DNA from: Akkermansia muciniphila
GTDB taxonomy: Bacteria; Verrucomicrobiota; Verrucomicrobiia; Methylacidiphilales; Verrucolacustridaceae
Direction: 5' to 3'
Assembly: GCA_945878585.1 (NCBI GenBank)
Contig: CAMDXQ010000002.1
Location: 1-63,806, forward strand
DNA length: 63,806 bases
Under the pieces are notes generated by a model. It ran no database searches. It was not told the DNA's origin and saw nothing but the letters and a program-made list of their open reading frames with translations. Position 1 is the first letter of the stretch. Each line of letters starts with the position of its first letter. Below, piece after piece: positions 8,286-16,668 of this stretch. A program made the translations under genes and the position numbers.

Positions 8286-8828
8286 ATGACGGATGCCATC
8301 CAAGTTCAGATACTCGGCTTAATGCCGGCGGCAAACGGAATGGCTGTTTTTTTGGGGAACGAAACGAAAACATTCAGCATCCACGTGGATCACGGGGTCG
8401 GGACTTCGATTGCTCTTTTATTGAAAGGGGAGAAAAGGGAGCGCCCTTTGACGCATGACCTGATTCATCTGATTTTGCAGGGTTTTTCGATCAGCGTCGA
8501 CCGGGTGATTATCAACGACCTTCGGAACGACACCTATTTTGCCCGTTTGACGCTACGGCAGGTGGGGCCAGGAGGAACCTCGATCACGGAGATCGATGCC
8601 AGGCCGAGTGATTGCGTGGCGGTGGCGCTAGAAACGCAAAAGCCGATTTTCGTGGCAAAAAGTGTTTGGGATAAAGTTTCCGACATGACTCCTTTTTTGC
8701 AGGAGTTAAAAAAGAAGTTTGAGACGGGGGAAGGAATGGAAGAGGAGGGTGGAGAAGAGGGGGATGGAGAATCGAAAGGGGAAAAACCGCGGGATGGAGG
8801 GAAGGGGCCAGGGAAAAAGGGTTTGTGA
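8286..8828 (+). CDS. bifunctional nuclease family (DUF151) protein
   Basis: A 180-residue protein whose first 140 residues match the BFN/DUF151 family: GMAVFLGNETKTFSIHVDHGVG, then RPLTHDLIHLILQGF, VDRVIINDLRNDTYFARL and the signature EIDARPSDCVAVAL. Plant and bacterial members have been reported as RNase/DNase enzymes, and the SIHVDHGVGTSIA region replaces the more common IxIGxxEAxAI. The last 40 residues are a Glu/Gly/Lys-rich disordered tail. The ATG at 8286 follows AAGGTGAG by a short spacer. It is divergent from speA and converges on rbfA. Confidence 0.88.
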   Translation: MTDAIQVQILGLMPAANGMAVFLGNETKTFSIHVDHGVGTSIALLLKGEKRERPLTHDLIHLILQGFSISVDRVIINDLRNDTYFARLTLRQVGPGGTSITEIDARPSDCVAVALETQKPIFVAKSVWDKVSDMTPFLQELKKKFETGEGMEEEGGEEGDGESKGEKPRDGGKGPGKKGL

Positions 8829-8842
8829 CCTCCTAGATAGAA

Positions 8843-9205
8843 TTAACTATTTTCTTCCGAAGGCGGCTCGATTTCGGACATGATCTGAAGAATCCGATCA
8901 CCGCGGCGTTGGGCTTCATCCACGTGAAAATGGAGGCGAGGGGTGTATTTGATATGGAGGGTTTTATTGAGTTCCCCTTGCCACCCTTCCTTCAACATAT
9001 TCAAGGTGTGGATGACGTCGGCGTCAGGGGATGATCCGTCGAGATGGGTTACATAAACCTGAGCGTGGCGCAGATCAGGGCTGACCTCCACACCCGTGAT
9101 CGTGATCAATTTCCCATCCAATGTGCGTTCCCGCGTGACAAGCCGAGCCAAGACGGAGCGGATCGATTCGGAAACACGAAAGAGGCGACGGCTGGCCATG
9201 CCCAT
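8843..9205 (-). CDS. rbfA: ribosome-binding factor A
   Basis: Small KH-like 30S maturation factor of 120 residues. It has the family N-terminus with RLFRVSESIRSVLARLV, the central VTGVEVSPDLRHAQVYV-like strand-helix pattern (here ITGVEVSPDLRHAQVYVT), and the C-terminal LHIKYTPRLHFHVDEAQRRGDRI. It follows infB by 42 bp on the same strand, the classical nusA-infB-rbfA order. Confidence 0.95.
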   Translation of the reverse strand: MGMASRRLFRVSESIRSVLARLVTRERTLDGKLITITGVEVSPDLRHAQVYVTHLDGSSPDADVIHTLNMLKEGWQGELNKTLHIKYTPRLHFHVDEAQRRGDRILQIMSEIEPPSEENS

Positions 9206-9247
9206 AGCCTAGCCGAACTTTTCGTTGAAGAAAGGGAAAGAGGCGGA

Positions 9248-11317
9248 TTAGAGGGTCTGGGGGACTTTTTCGAGCTGGTAGCACTCGATGATGTCGCCCT
9301 CTTCGTACTCGTCGAAATTGCCCAAACGGATACCGCACTCGAGCCCCTGGCGGACTTCTGGAACGTCTTCCTGGAATCGTTTGAGGGTGACAACGGCCCC
9401 GTCGTAAATCGGCTGTTTTTTGCGGATAACGCGGGCTCGACCACTCTTGGTGATGCGGCCGCTCTGCACTTGGGAGCCTGCGACCATAAATTTGGAAAGC
9501 TCGAACACTTTTTTGACGAGGGCGGTGCCGAGGGGGCTTTCGCGCAGCTCGGGGTCGAGGAGCCCGGTCATGGCCTCTTTCACCTGATCCACCAGTTCGT
9601 AAATGATGCTGAACAGCTTGATTTGGATTCCTTCCCGTTTCGCGGCGTTGGCAGCGGAATTATCGGTTTTCGTATTGAAGCCGATCACGACGGCACCCGA
9701 GGCTTTTGCGAGAAGGATGTCCGACTCGCTGATCGGTCCAATCGTGGAGAGAATGATTTCAAGAGTGACCTTCTGACTGGTGATTTTCTTGAGTGATTCG
9801 ACGATCGCTTCCACGGAGCCTTGGACGTCTCCCTTCAGAACCACTCGCAGACACTTCTTTTGGCCTTCGGCGATGCTGGCAAAAAGATTTTCCAAGGTAA
9901 CCCCGCTTGGGGCGGCTGGGCCGGCGGCGAGTCGTGTCACCCGCTGGGCTTCCTGCCGTTCCTCGACGATCGAACGGGCCTCGCGCTCGGAACCAACCAC
10001 AACGACTTCTTCCCCAGGGGAGGGGGCGCCACTTAGCCCGATGATGCGAGCCGGAACCGAGGGACCCGCATTTTTGATCGAGTTTCCGGCGTCATCGAAG
10101 AGAGCTTTCACTTTTCCTTGGTGGGGTCCGCAAACAAAGGAGTCTCCCACCTTGAGGCAACCTTGCTGAACCAAGACGGTAGCTGTTGGTCCGCGGCCCG
10201 TTTCGATCTGGGTCTCGATCACGCGGGCACGGGCATGGCCGGTGGGATCGGCCCGGAGTTCCAAAACTTCGGATTGGAGGGCGATCATTTCCAGTAATTT
10301 TTCGATTCCCGTGCCTTTGGTGGCGGAGACTTCGCAGACGACGGTTTGGCCACCCCACTCTTCTGGGGCGAGGCCAAGTTCCTGAAGTTGGCCTTTGACC
10401 TTGTCGAGATTGGCGCTTGGAAGATCCACTTTGTTGATCGCGACCATAATTGTGACTTTGGCGGCTTGCGCATGCCGGAGGGCTTCTAGGGTCTGGGGTT
10501 TGATGCCGTCATCTGCAGCGACGACGAGAACAACGATATCGGTCACATTCGCTCCGCGAGCCCGCATGGCGGTGAACGCTTCGTGACCCGGAGTGTCGAG
10601 GAAGGTGATCGTGGTCTCACCCCGTTTGACGGTGTATGCACCAATGTGCTGGGTGATCCCTCCCGCTTCGCCGGCCGCCACTTTGGCACGGCGGATGGCA
10701 TCCAGAAGAGAGGTTTTTCCGTGATCGACGTGACCCATGAAAGTCACGATGGGTGGACGAGGTTTGAGATTGGCGGAGGGGACGGGTTTGGCTTTGGGGG
10801 GTTCCACCACGGGGGCGACTTTGTGAACTCCGCCGCCTTCCTTGCGTTTCTCGGCCATGAAAGTGAAGCCGCGTTTTTCACAGATCTTTTTTGCGACCGC
10901 TTCTTCGATGTTTTGATTCAGCGTGGCGAAAACGTTCATCTCCATGAGTTCATGGATCAGTTGGAACGGTTTTAGATTGAGCCGGGTCGCCAAGTCTCGG
11001 ACTTGGATCGGGGGCTTCATCTGGATGATTTTCGATTCGTCCACAACTTCCTCAATGGCGGTCTCACTCACGGGGGCTGCCACGGGTGGAGGGGTAGGTT
11101 CAGAAACGGGCTTTTCGGCGACGGGAACAGGAGTGGCGGTGGGGAGCTCTGCAGGTGCAGGCTCCAACTTTTTTGCCTTCTCTTTTGCGAGACTTTTCTT
11201 CGGAGCTGGTTTCTCCGTGGGATCTTTGGCTGCGGTTGATTTTACCGCACGGGGTTTTTTAATCGGGGCGGCTTCCCCCTCGGGTTTGGCCGTCTTTTTA
11301 GTGGACGAGGTGGCCAT
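9248..11317 (-). CDS. infB: translation initiation factor IF-2
   Basis: GTPase that places initiator tRNA on the 30S subunit. Of 689 residues, about 1-90 are a Lys/Ala/Pro/Glu low-complexity N-terminus. An IF2-N domain follows ([21 protein letters not shown]). The G domain has G1 GHVDHGKT near residue 193, G3 DTPGHE and G4 NKVDLP. Domains II-IV continue through [14 protein letters not shown] near the end. The length is short to normal for IF-2. It lies 20 bp after nusA in the nusA-infB-rbfA operon. Confidence 0.97.
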   Translation of the reverse strand: MATSSTKKTAKPEGEAAPIKKPRAVKSTAAKDPTEKPAPKKSLAKEKAKKLEPAPAELPTATPVPVAEKPVSEPTPPPVAAPVSETAIEEVVDESKIIQMKPPIQVRDLATRLNLKPFQLIHELMEMNVFATLNQNIEEAVAKKICEKRGFTFMAEKRKEGGGVHKVAPVVEPPKAKPVPSANLKPRPPIVTFMGHVDHGKTSLLDAIRRAKVAAGEAGGITQHIGAYTVKRGETTITFLDTPGHEAFTAMRARGANVTDIVVLVVAADDGIKPQTLEALRHAQAAKVTIMVAINKVDLPSANLDKVKGQLQELGLAPEEWGGQTVVCEVSATKGTGIEKLLEMIALQSEVLELRADPTGHARARVIETQIETGRGPTATVLVQQGCLKVGDSFVCGPHQGKVKALFDDAGNSIKNAGPSVPARIIGLSGAPSPGEEVVVVGSEREARSIVEERQEAQRVTRLAAGPAAPSGVTLENLFASIAEGQKKCLRVVLKGDVQGSVEAIVESLKKITSQKVTLEIILSTIGPISESDILLAKASGAVVIGFNTKTDNSAANAAKREGIQIKLFSIIYELVDQVKEAMTGLLDPELRESPLGTALVKKVFELSKFMVAGSQVQSGRITKSGRARVIRKKQPIYDGAVVTLKRFQEDVPEVRQGLECGIRLGNFDEYEEGDIIECYQLEKVPQTL

Positions 11318-11337
11318 GCCGGGCGAGGGAAGGGGCT

Positions 11338-12600
11338 TCAGGTCTTGGCGGCTGTGAGGGCCGCCTGGGCCTTGGTGCGGATCTCCGTTGCTTGTTCCGG
11401 TGTAAGATCGGGTACGGCTTCTGCGAGATCGGCTTCGGTGGCCTCAGCGATGGCTTCCGCAGTGCTAAATCCAACCGAGGCAATCTTCTGCGCGAGGGGA
11501 AGTTCGATTCCCAAAATCGTGGCCAGACCTTGCACGGCAGCTTCGAGTTTCTGCTCAAAGCCCTGAACTTCGGTCTTATCTTCCTCGACGTCGATATTCC
11601 AGCCGGTGAGGCGGCTGGCGAGGCGAGCGTTGTGTCCCTTCCGGCCGATCGCGAGGGAAAGATTTTCTGCATCCACGAGAGCACGAACGCGACGGTTCGT
11701 TTCATCGATTTCAATCTTGCGGAGTTTCGCGGGCTTGAGAGCTTCGATGACCAGCTCATGGATGTTGGGGGACCAGCGGAAGAGATCCACCTTCTCATTG
11801 TTTAACTCACGAACGATATTTTTGACTCGGGATCCGCGGATGCCAACACAAGCTCCGACCGGATCTACTTTTTCTACATCGGACCAGACGGCGATCTTCG
11901 TGCGGAAACCAGGTTCGCGGGCGAGGGACTTGATCTGTACCGTGCCGTCGTTGAGTTCGTTGACTTCAAGCGAAAGGAGACGGCGAACAAAATCCGGGCT
12001 GGAGCGGGAGAGGATGATTTCCGGTCCGCGCTGGCCATTTTGAACGGCGAGCACGAGGGCGCGGATCCGTTCTCCGGGGGTGTATTCTTCCGTCGGGACG
12101 CGCTCACGGGAAGGCATGATGCCTTCGAATTTTCCGAGATCGATGACGACGTCGGCCCGTTCAAAACGACGAACTGTCCCGGCCACAATATCGCCGACTC
12201 GGCCTTGGAATTCTTCCAAAATCATCGTTTTTTCGATCGAGCGAAGATTTTGGTTCATCGCCTGTTTGAAGACTTGGGCGGCAATCCGGCCGAACTGGCT
12301 GGCATCGAGTTCGATCTCCACGAGTTCTCCAACGTGGGCAGTGGGCTTCACCGAGCGTGCTTTGACGATCGAAATTTCGTCCGCATTGGGCCGTGCACGG
12401 TCGCTGGCCTTCAATTTGGCGAACATTTGGATTTTGCCGGACTTTTGGTCGAGATTGACGCGGATTTCGGTTTCGAGAGGGTAGGTCTTGTGGGCGGCGG
12501 TAATCAGGGCATTCTCGATGACCGTGGCCATCACCTTGCGGCTTATGCCCTTCTCCTTTTCCATGTAATCGAGTACTGTGAGGAAGTCTTGTGTGTTCAT
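11338..12600 (-). CDS. nusA: transcription termination/antitermination factor NusA
   Basis: RNA polymerase-associated pausing and termination factor, 420 residues from the ATG at 12600 (MNTQDFLTVLDYMEKEKG), which is the usual NusA N-terminus. A longer open frame to 12780 is rejected because it would run through the leader terminator and promoter. Domains in order are the N-terminal RNAP-binding domain, S1 (GDIVAGTVRRFERADVVIDLG), then KH1 and KH2 (DPVGACVGIRGSRVKNIVRELNNE; SLAIGRKGHNARLASRLTGW). A C-terminal helix-hairpin-like repeat contains AEAIAEATEADLAEAVPDL. The first gene of this operon is often rimP, which is missing here. The leader carries an intrinsic terminator, so attenuation is likely. 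Confidence 0.97.
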   Translation of the reverse strand: MNTQDFLTVLDYMEKEKGISRKVMATVIENALITAAHKTYPLETEIRVNLDQKSGKIQMFAKLKASDRARPNADEISIVKARSVKPTAHVGELVEIELDASQFGRIAAQVFKQAMNQNLRSIEKTMILEEFQGRVGDIVAGTVRRFERADVVIDLGKFEGIMPSRERVPTEEYTPGERIRALVLAVQNGQRGPEIILSRSSPDFVRRLLSLEVNELNDGTVQIKSLAREPGFRTKIAVWSDVEKVDPVGACVGIRGSRVKNIVRELNNEKVDLFRWSPNIHELVIEALKPAKLRKIEIDETNRRVRALVDAENLSLAIGRKGHNARLASRLTGWNIDVEEDKTEVQGFEQKLEAAVQGLATILGIELPLAQKIASVGFSTAEAIAEATEADLAEAVPDLTPEQATEIRTKAQAALTAAKT

Positions 12601-12639
12601 GTGCTTATATTTTCTGGTTGTTGGAGAAGGCTTTTGGCG

Positions 12640-12672
12640 AAAAAAAGGGTGGAAACCTTCGAGTTCCCACCC
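12640..12672 (-). terminator. intrinsic terminator in the nusA leader (putative attenuator)
   Basis: Read on the minus strand, a 9-bp stem (GGGTGG plus GAA, paired with TTT plus CCACCC, one G-U) with an 8-base loop is followed directly by seven T residues. It ends 39 bases before the nusA ATG and lies downstream of a good promoter. Transcripts can therefore stop before nusA-infB-rbfA unless read through. No other minus-strand gene ends here. Confidence 0.75.
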
Positions 12673-12701
12673 AACTTCCGCCGCGAGACGACTCCTGCAA
12701 A

Positions 12702-12729
12702 ATCGTATCAAAACCCTTGAATCGGTCAA
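12702..12729 (-). promoter_or_regulatory. sigma-70-type promoter of the nusA operon
   Basis: On the minus strand TTGACC (12724-12729) and TACGAT (12702-12707) are separated by 16 bases, a close match to the -35/-10 consensus. The expected start near 12695 would give a leader of about 95 bases that contains the terminator at 12640-12672. Confidence 0.6.
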
Positions 12730-12769
12730 CCCATGAAATTCACCCCCTCCCGATAGGTGTAACCCCTTG

Positions 12770-13588
12770 ATGAAGGCCAAGATTGGTTTGGTTGCTGGGC
12801 GCGGAGTTTACCCTCGTCTGGTATTGGATGGGGCTAAGGCTCAGGGGGTTCCTTTGGCGGTCGCGGCATTTCTGGGCGAGACGGAGGCGCGGGTGGCGGC
12901 TCGGGGTCAACCGACCGAGTGGTTAAGAGTCGGGCAGTTGGGCAAGCTGATCTCCTTTTTTAAGAAAGTGGGTGTTCAGGAGGTGATTTTTGCTGGGCAG
13001 ATCACGCCAAAGAGACTTTTCGATTTGCGGCCTGATTGGAAAGCCCTTTGGATTTTGGCGAAGTTGAAGGAGCGGAATGCGGCGACCCTTTTTGGGGCGG
13101 TGGCGTCAGAGTTGGGGAAGGCGGGGATCAAAGTTTTGCCTGCGACCACTTTTGTGGAGCAGCATTTGGCGGGTCGAGGGATTTTAGCCGGTCCAAATCC
13201 TCCCAAGAATCTCTCCATGGAGATTGCCTTTGGCTGGCCTTTGGCAAAAGCGGTGGCGCGATTGAATATTGGTCAAAGTCTAGTGGTGAAAAAGGGGACG
13301 GTAATGGCGGTAGAGGGATTTGAGGGCACGGATGAGACCCTACGGCGGGGCGGGGAGTTGGCAGGATGCGAAGCGGTCGCGATCAAAGTGACTGCCCCTG
13401 GGCAGGATATGCGTTTCGATGTGCCGGTGATCGGACCTCGAACATTGCAGGCTGCGGCCCAGGGGAAAGTGAGCGCACTGGTTGTTGAATCACACAGAAC
13501 CCTAATTTTGGAAATGGAAGAGGTGAAGAAGTTGGCGGTGCGGAATAAAATCACCGTATGGGGTCATGCGGGGAAGGCGATCAAATGA
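12770..13588 (+). CDS. lpxI: UDP-2,3-diacylglucosamine diphosphatase LpxI
   Basis: Hydrolyses UDP-2,3-diacylglucosamine to lipid X in lipid A synthesis (DUF1009 family, the alternative to LpxH). Landmarks are the N-terminal KIGLVAGRGVYPRLVL, EVIFAGQITPKRLFDLRPD, KVLPATTFVEQHLAGRGILAG, and the C-terminal DMRFDVPVIGPRTLQ motif with its conserved aspartates. About 272 residues, the normal size. The frame opens with TTG at 12767 directly followed by ATG at 12770; the ATG is preferred. The stop overlaps the next gene by ATGA. Confidence 0.94.
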   Translation: MKAKIGLVAGRGVYPRLVLDGAKAQGVPLAVAAFLGETEARVAARGQPTEWLRVGQLGKLISFFKKVGVQEVIFAGQITPKRLFDLRPDWKALWILAKLKERNAATLFGAVASELGKAGIKVLPATTFVEQHLAGRGILAGPNPPKNLSMEIAFGWPLAKAVARLNIGQSLVVKKGTVMAVEGFEGTDETLRRGGELAGCEAVAIKVTAPGQDMRFDVPVIGPRTLQAAAQGKVSALVVESHRTLILEMEEVKKLAVRNKITVWGHAGKAIK

Positions 13589-14511
13589 GTCGGAAGATTC
13601 GCGTGGGGGTGGCTGGAGTGGGGCATATGGGTAAGGAGCATGCACGGATTTATGCGGAACTTCCGGAAGCGGAACTGGTCGGAGTGCATGATTCGGATCC
13701 GGAGACGGCCCGCAAGATTGCCGGCAAGTGCAAAACTCGGGCCTTTTCTTCCTTGGAGGAGATGGTGGAAGCGGTCGAAGCGGCCAGCATTGTCACTCCG
13801 ACGACAACTCATCTGGCGATTGCCGAGCCATTCCTGAAAAAAGGAAAACATGTTCTGGTGGAGAAACCGATTGCGATGGATACGGCGGAGGCCCGAAAAC
13901 TGGTTGAGTTGGCGGACCAGCATGGTGCGAAGTTAGCCGTTGGCCATGTGGAGCGCTTTAATCCGGTTCTGGCGGCTCTGGAGGAGAGGCTGGGGCGGCC
14001 TCGATTCATTGAGGCTCATCGGTTGTCCCCTTATCCGGGTCGCAGCACCGACATCGGAGTTGTGATGGATCTAATGATCCATGATTTGGAAATTATTTTA
14101 CATCTGGTGCGATCTCCCGTGACGTCCGTGGATGCGGTGGGGGTGCCGGTGTTGAGTAAGGGGGAGGATATTGCGAATGCACGGATTCGTTTTGCGAACG
14201 GCTGTGTGGCGAATCTGACGACCAGTCGGATCAGTCCCGAAAAGTTGCGAAAGATCCGGGTCTTTCAGGACGACGCGTATCTCTCCCTCGACTACATGAA
14301 GCAGGAGGGGGAAATCTACAAACGCTTGGATGGTAAAATCACGCGGGACAAGATTCCAGTGATGAAAGGGGAGCCCCTAAAAAACCAGTTGGCGGAATTT
14401 CTGCAGAACGTCCGGGAGGGCACCGATCCGCGGGTAGGTGGGTCGCACGGTTTTGAGGCTTTGAAATTAGCGTCCCAGATCTGCGGTCAAATGACCTCGG
14501 TGGGTTCATGA
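13585..14511 (+). CDS. Gfo/Idh/MocA-family oxidoreductase in the lipid A operon
   Basis: NAD(P)-dependent sugar dehydrogenase of 308 residues. The Rossmann loop is RVGVAGVGHMGKEHARIY. The family EKP motif lies in LVEKPIAMDTAEA, followed by VGHVERFNP and the MDLMIHDLEIILHLV helix of the C-terminal domain. The ATG at 13585 overlaps the lpxI stop and its own stop overlaps lpxB, so the three genes are translated as a unit. Position between two lipid A genes suggests a sugar-nucleotide substrate. A GnnA-like oxidation of UDP-GlcNAc at C3 is one possibility (see findings), but no GnnB aminotransferase is in the window. Confidence 0.85.
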   Translation: MSRKIRVGVAGVGHMGKEHARIYAELPEAELVGVHDSDPETARKIAGKCKTRAFSSLEEMVEAVEAASIVTPTTTHLAIAEPFLKKGKHVLVEKPIAMDTAEARKLVELADQHGAKLAVGHVERFNPVLAALEERLGRPRFIEAHRLSPYPGRSTDIGVVMDLMIHDLEIILHLVRSPVTSVDAVGVPVLSKGEDIANARIRFANGCVANLTTSRISPEKLRKIRVFQDDAYLSLDYMKQEGEIYKRLDGKITRDKIPVMKGEPLKNQLAEFLQNVREGTDPRVGGSHGFEALKLASQICGQMTSVGS

Positions 14512-15734
14512 GTGGGATCGAAGAGAGGGAGCCCCGGGTTTATCTGGTGGCGGGGGAGGCGAGCGGAGATCGTCTAGCGGCAGATCTTCTGCGGGAGTTG
14601 AAGAAGAACCCGAAGTTACGGGCGTTTGGAGTGGGAGGACCGATGTTGAAGGCGGCAGGGCAGGAGCAGAGCTTGGATCTGGCGAGACATGCGGTGGTCG
14701 GATTGACCGACGTTCTGAAAAATCTACCGAAATTCTTGAAAATATTCAGGGAGGTGAAACACGAGATCGCGGAGGTGAATCCGGATGTGGTGGTTCTTGT
14801 GGATTATCCCGGTTTCAATTTGCGATTGGCCAAAGCACTGCATGGGGAGAGGAACGGGCCTGCCGTTGTGTATTATGTGAGTCCGCAGGTTTGGGCGTGG
14901 AAGGCGGGACGGGCCAAGACGATGGAGCGAATATTGGAGCGGTTGCTGGTGATCTTTCCTTTCGAGGTGGATTGGTTTGCCCGGCATGCGCCGAAGTTGA
15001 AAACGAAGTGGGTCGGGCATCCGTTGGCCGATCGTTGGATCGAGCAGGCTCACGCCCGGCGGGATGAGGTTCCCTGTGTGGCGTTATTGCCAGGAAGTCG
15101 GATGAAGGAGATTGAAAAGCATTGGCCTGTTTTATTGAAAACGGCGCAACGCATCGTGCAGGAACAGAGAAATGTCCGCTTCATCTCCATGGCAACTAAT
15201 CATGAGATGAGACAAAAGCTGGAAGAGATTTGGGCCAAGTATCCGATGAGTGGTGTGAGTCTCGATATTCTGTCGGGACAGTCGCTGACCCAACTTACCC
15301 GCTGCTCCTTGGCCATCGTGGCATCTGGAACCGCGACGTTGGAGTGCGCGATGGCGGGGTTGCCGATGTTGGTGGTTTATCAGGCTTCTTGGCTGACATA
15401 CTGGATTGGTCGGATGCTGGTGAAACTGCCTTATCTCTCGATGGTGAATGTTTTGGCGGGCGAAAAAGTGGTTCCTGAGTTTTTGCAGGGGGCGGCCGAA
15501 CCGGAACGATTGGCGCGAGCTGCGCTTCAGATTCTACGAAATCCAAAAGGGGCGGAGACGATGTCGATTCGGATTCGGGAAGTGGCGAAAAAGTTAGGCG
15601 GTCCAGGGGCGGCTGCCCGAGCTGCGGAGGAAGTGGAGGATGCGATCCGGACGAGGCAAAAATTAATGGTCGCGGCGGAGAAGAGTGTCGGCGATCGCGA
15701 GCAGGGGAGCGGCGGAGGATCCGAGGGGGCGTAG
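14508..15734 (+). CDS. lpxB: lipid-A-disaccharide synthase
   Basis: GT19 glycosyltransferase that joins UDP-diacylglucosamine and lipid X. The N-terminus VYLVAGEASGDRLAADLL is the LpxB signature. VVLVDYPGFNLRLAK, YYVSPQVWAWKAGR and LLPGSRMKEIEKHWPV follow, and the nucleotide-binding region is IVASGTATLECAMAGLPMLVVY. The 408 residues include a slightly long, Gly/Ser-rich tail. The 3' end overlaps convergent ispA by 72 bp, so the last 24 codons are read on both strands. Confidence 0.96.
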   Translation: MSGIEEREPRVYLVAGEASGDRLAADLLRELKKNPKLRAFGVGGPMLKAAGQEQSLDLARHAVVGLTDVLKNLPKFLKIFREVKHEIAEVNPDVVVLVDYPGFNLRLAKALHGERNGPAVVYYVSPQVWAWKAGRAKTMERILERLLVIFPFEVDWFARHAPKLKTKWVGHPLADRWIEQAHARRDEVPCVALLPGSRMKEIEKHWPVLLKTAQRIVQEQRNVRFISMATNHEMRQKLEEIWAKYPMSGVSLDILSGQSLTQLTRCSLAIVASGTATLECAMAGLPMLVVYQASWLTYWIGRMLVKLPYLSMVNVLAGEKVVPEFLQGAAEPERLARAALQILRNPKGAETMSIRIREVAKKLGGPGAAARAAEEVEDAIRTRQKLMVAAEKSVGDREQGSGGGSEGA

Positions 15735-16541
15735 GGCGGCTCGGGCGGTGGCAGTCAGACGATCCGCCTCTTTCTGAGCTCCGGCGAGTCCGAGGAGGCG
15801 GGGGTAGGTTGCTTTCCCGGAGGATTGATCCTTTCCAATGCTCTTGCCGAGCTTTTCCTTGGTTGAGGTGATATCCAAAATATCGTCGATGACTTGAAAG
15901 GCTAACCCGAGAGCTTGCCCAAAGCGGGTGAGGTGGCGGAGCGATTGGGGGGAGGCTCCGGCAGACATTGCACCGAGCCGGAGAGAAGTGGTGATGAGAG
16001 CACCGGTTTTAGCCCGGTGAATTTCGACAAGTTTTTTGAGCGGGATCCGTTTTTTTTCCGAATCGAGATCGAGAACCTGGCCGGCGATGAGGCCGAGACT
16101 TCCTGATGCGTGTGCAAGTTCGGACACCAGATGCGCGGGGGAGTAGCGGCGGTTAGTTTGGGTTCTGGCGACGGAGGCGAACGCTTCCGTGAGAAGAGCG
16201 TCTCCGGCAAGAACGGCAACGGCTTCCCCGTAGACGCGGTGGCTGGTGGGGCGACCGCGGCGGAAGTTGTCGTCATCCATACAGGGAAGATCGTCATGAA
16301 TGAGAGAGTAGGTGTGAATGCATTCGACAGCACAGGCGGCGGGTAGGGCGAGGGATTCTTTTCCTCCCACCGTGCGTGCGGCGGCGAGACAGAGAATGGG
16401 GCGGAGGCGTTTTCCTCCTGCCAGGAGGCTATAACGCATGGCTTTGTGGATGAGAGGCGGGTTCGCTTTCGAAGAGATTAAGCGATCGAGAGCTTTTTCG
16501 ACGACGGGAAGTCGGGATTTCCAGAAGGCTTGCGGATTCAC
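15663..16541 (-). CDS. ispA: short-chain all-trans prenyl diphosphate synthase (farnesyl/geranylgeranyl)
   Basis: Elongates DMAPP with IPP. Motifs are LLAGGKRLRP, the first Asp-rich motif LIHDDLPCMDDD, and the second QVIDDILDI. The insertion between the aspartates of the first motif (DDxxxxD) is typical of IspA-type FPP/GGPP synthases. A frame without stops extends to 16865, but it would enter divergent thiG. I take GTG at 16541 (MNPQAFWKSRLPVVEKAL), which gives about 292 residues and matches where family members normally start. That GTG has no Shine-Dalgarno of its own; it shares one base with the stop of a 15-codon leader ORF, suggesting coupled translation. Confidence 0.88.
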   Translation of the reverse strand: MNPQAFWKSRLPVVEKALDRLISSKANPPLIHKAMRYSLLAGGKRLRPILCLAAARTVGGKESLALPAACAVECIHTYSLIHDDLPCMDDDNFRRGRPTSHRVYGEAVAVLAGDALLTEAFASVARTQTNRRYSPAHLVSELAHASGSLGLIAGQVLDLDSEKKRIPLKKLVEIHRAKTGALITTSLRLGAMSAGASPQSLRHLTRFGQALGLAFQVIDDILDITSTKEKLGKSIGKDQSSGKATYPRLLGLAGAQKEADRLTATARAALRPLGSSAAPLLAIADTLLRRDH

Positions 16542-16588
16542 TAGGGGAAGATATGACGAAGTTTGGGTGAAGAAGGCAAGCGTATCAT
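16541..16588 (-). CDS. 15-codon leader ORF coupled to ispA
   Basis: The ATG at 16588 has a strong AAGGAG six bases upstream and encodes MIRLPSSPKLRHIFP, ending in TAG. The G of that TAG is the first base of the ispA GTG start. The arrangement predicts that ribosomes finishing the leader reinitiate on ispA. The peptide has no recognisable function. A base-call error that split a longer ispA N-terminus is the alternative. Confidence 0.45.
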   Translation of the reverse strand: MIRLPSSPKLRHIFP

Positions 16589-16668
16589 TTGATTCTCCTT
16601 GTTGTTTTTTTGGGAAAGAGGATGGGAGGAGGCTGGAATGGTAGATTGGGTTAGCGTAAGGTTTAGGG

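Noticed and set aside
9044-9796. 250-codon plus-strand open frame opposite infB and rbfA
   Set aside because: It is antisense to two conserved translation factors and has no recognisable protein features.
16589-16668. Possible TPP riboswitch before thiG
   Set aside because: The spacer is 80 bases and lacks the conserved CTGAGA core and paired stems.
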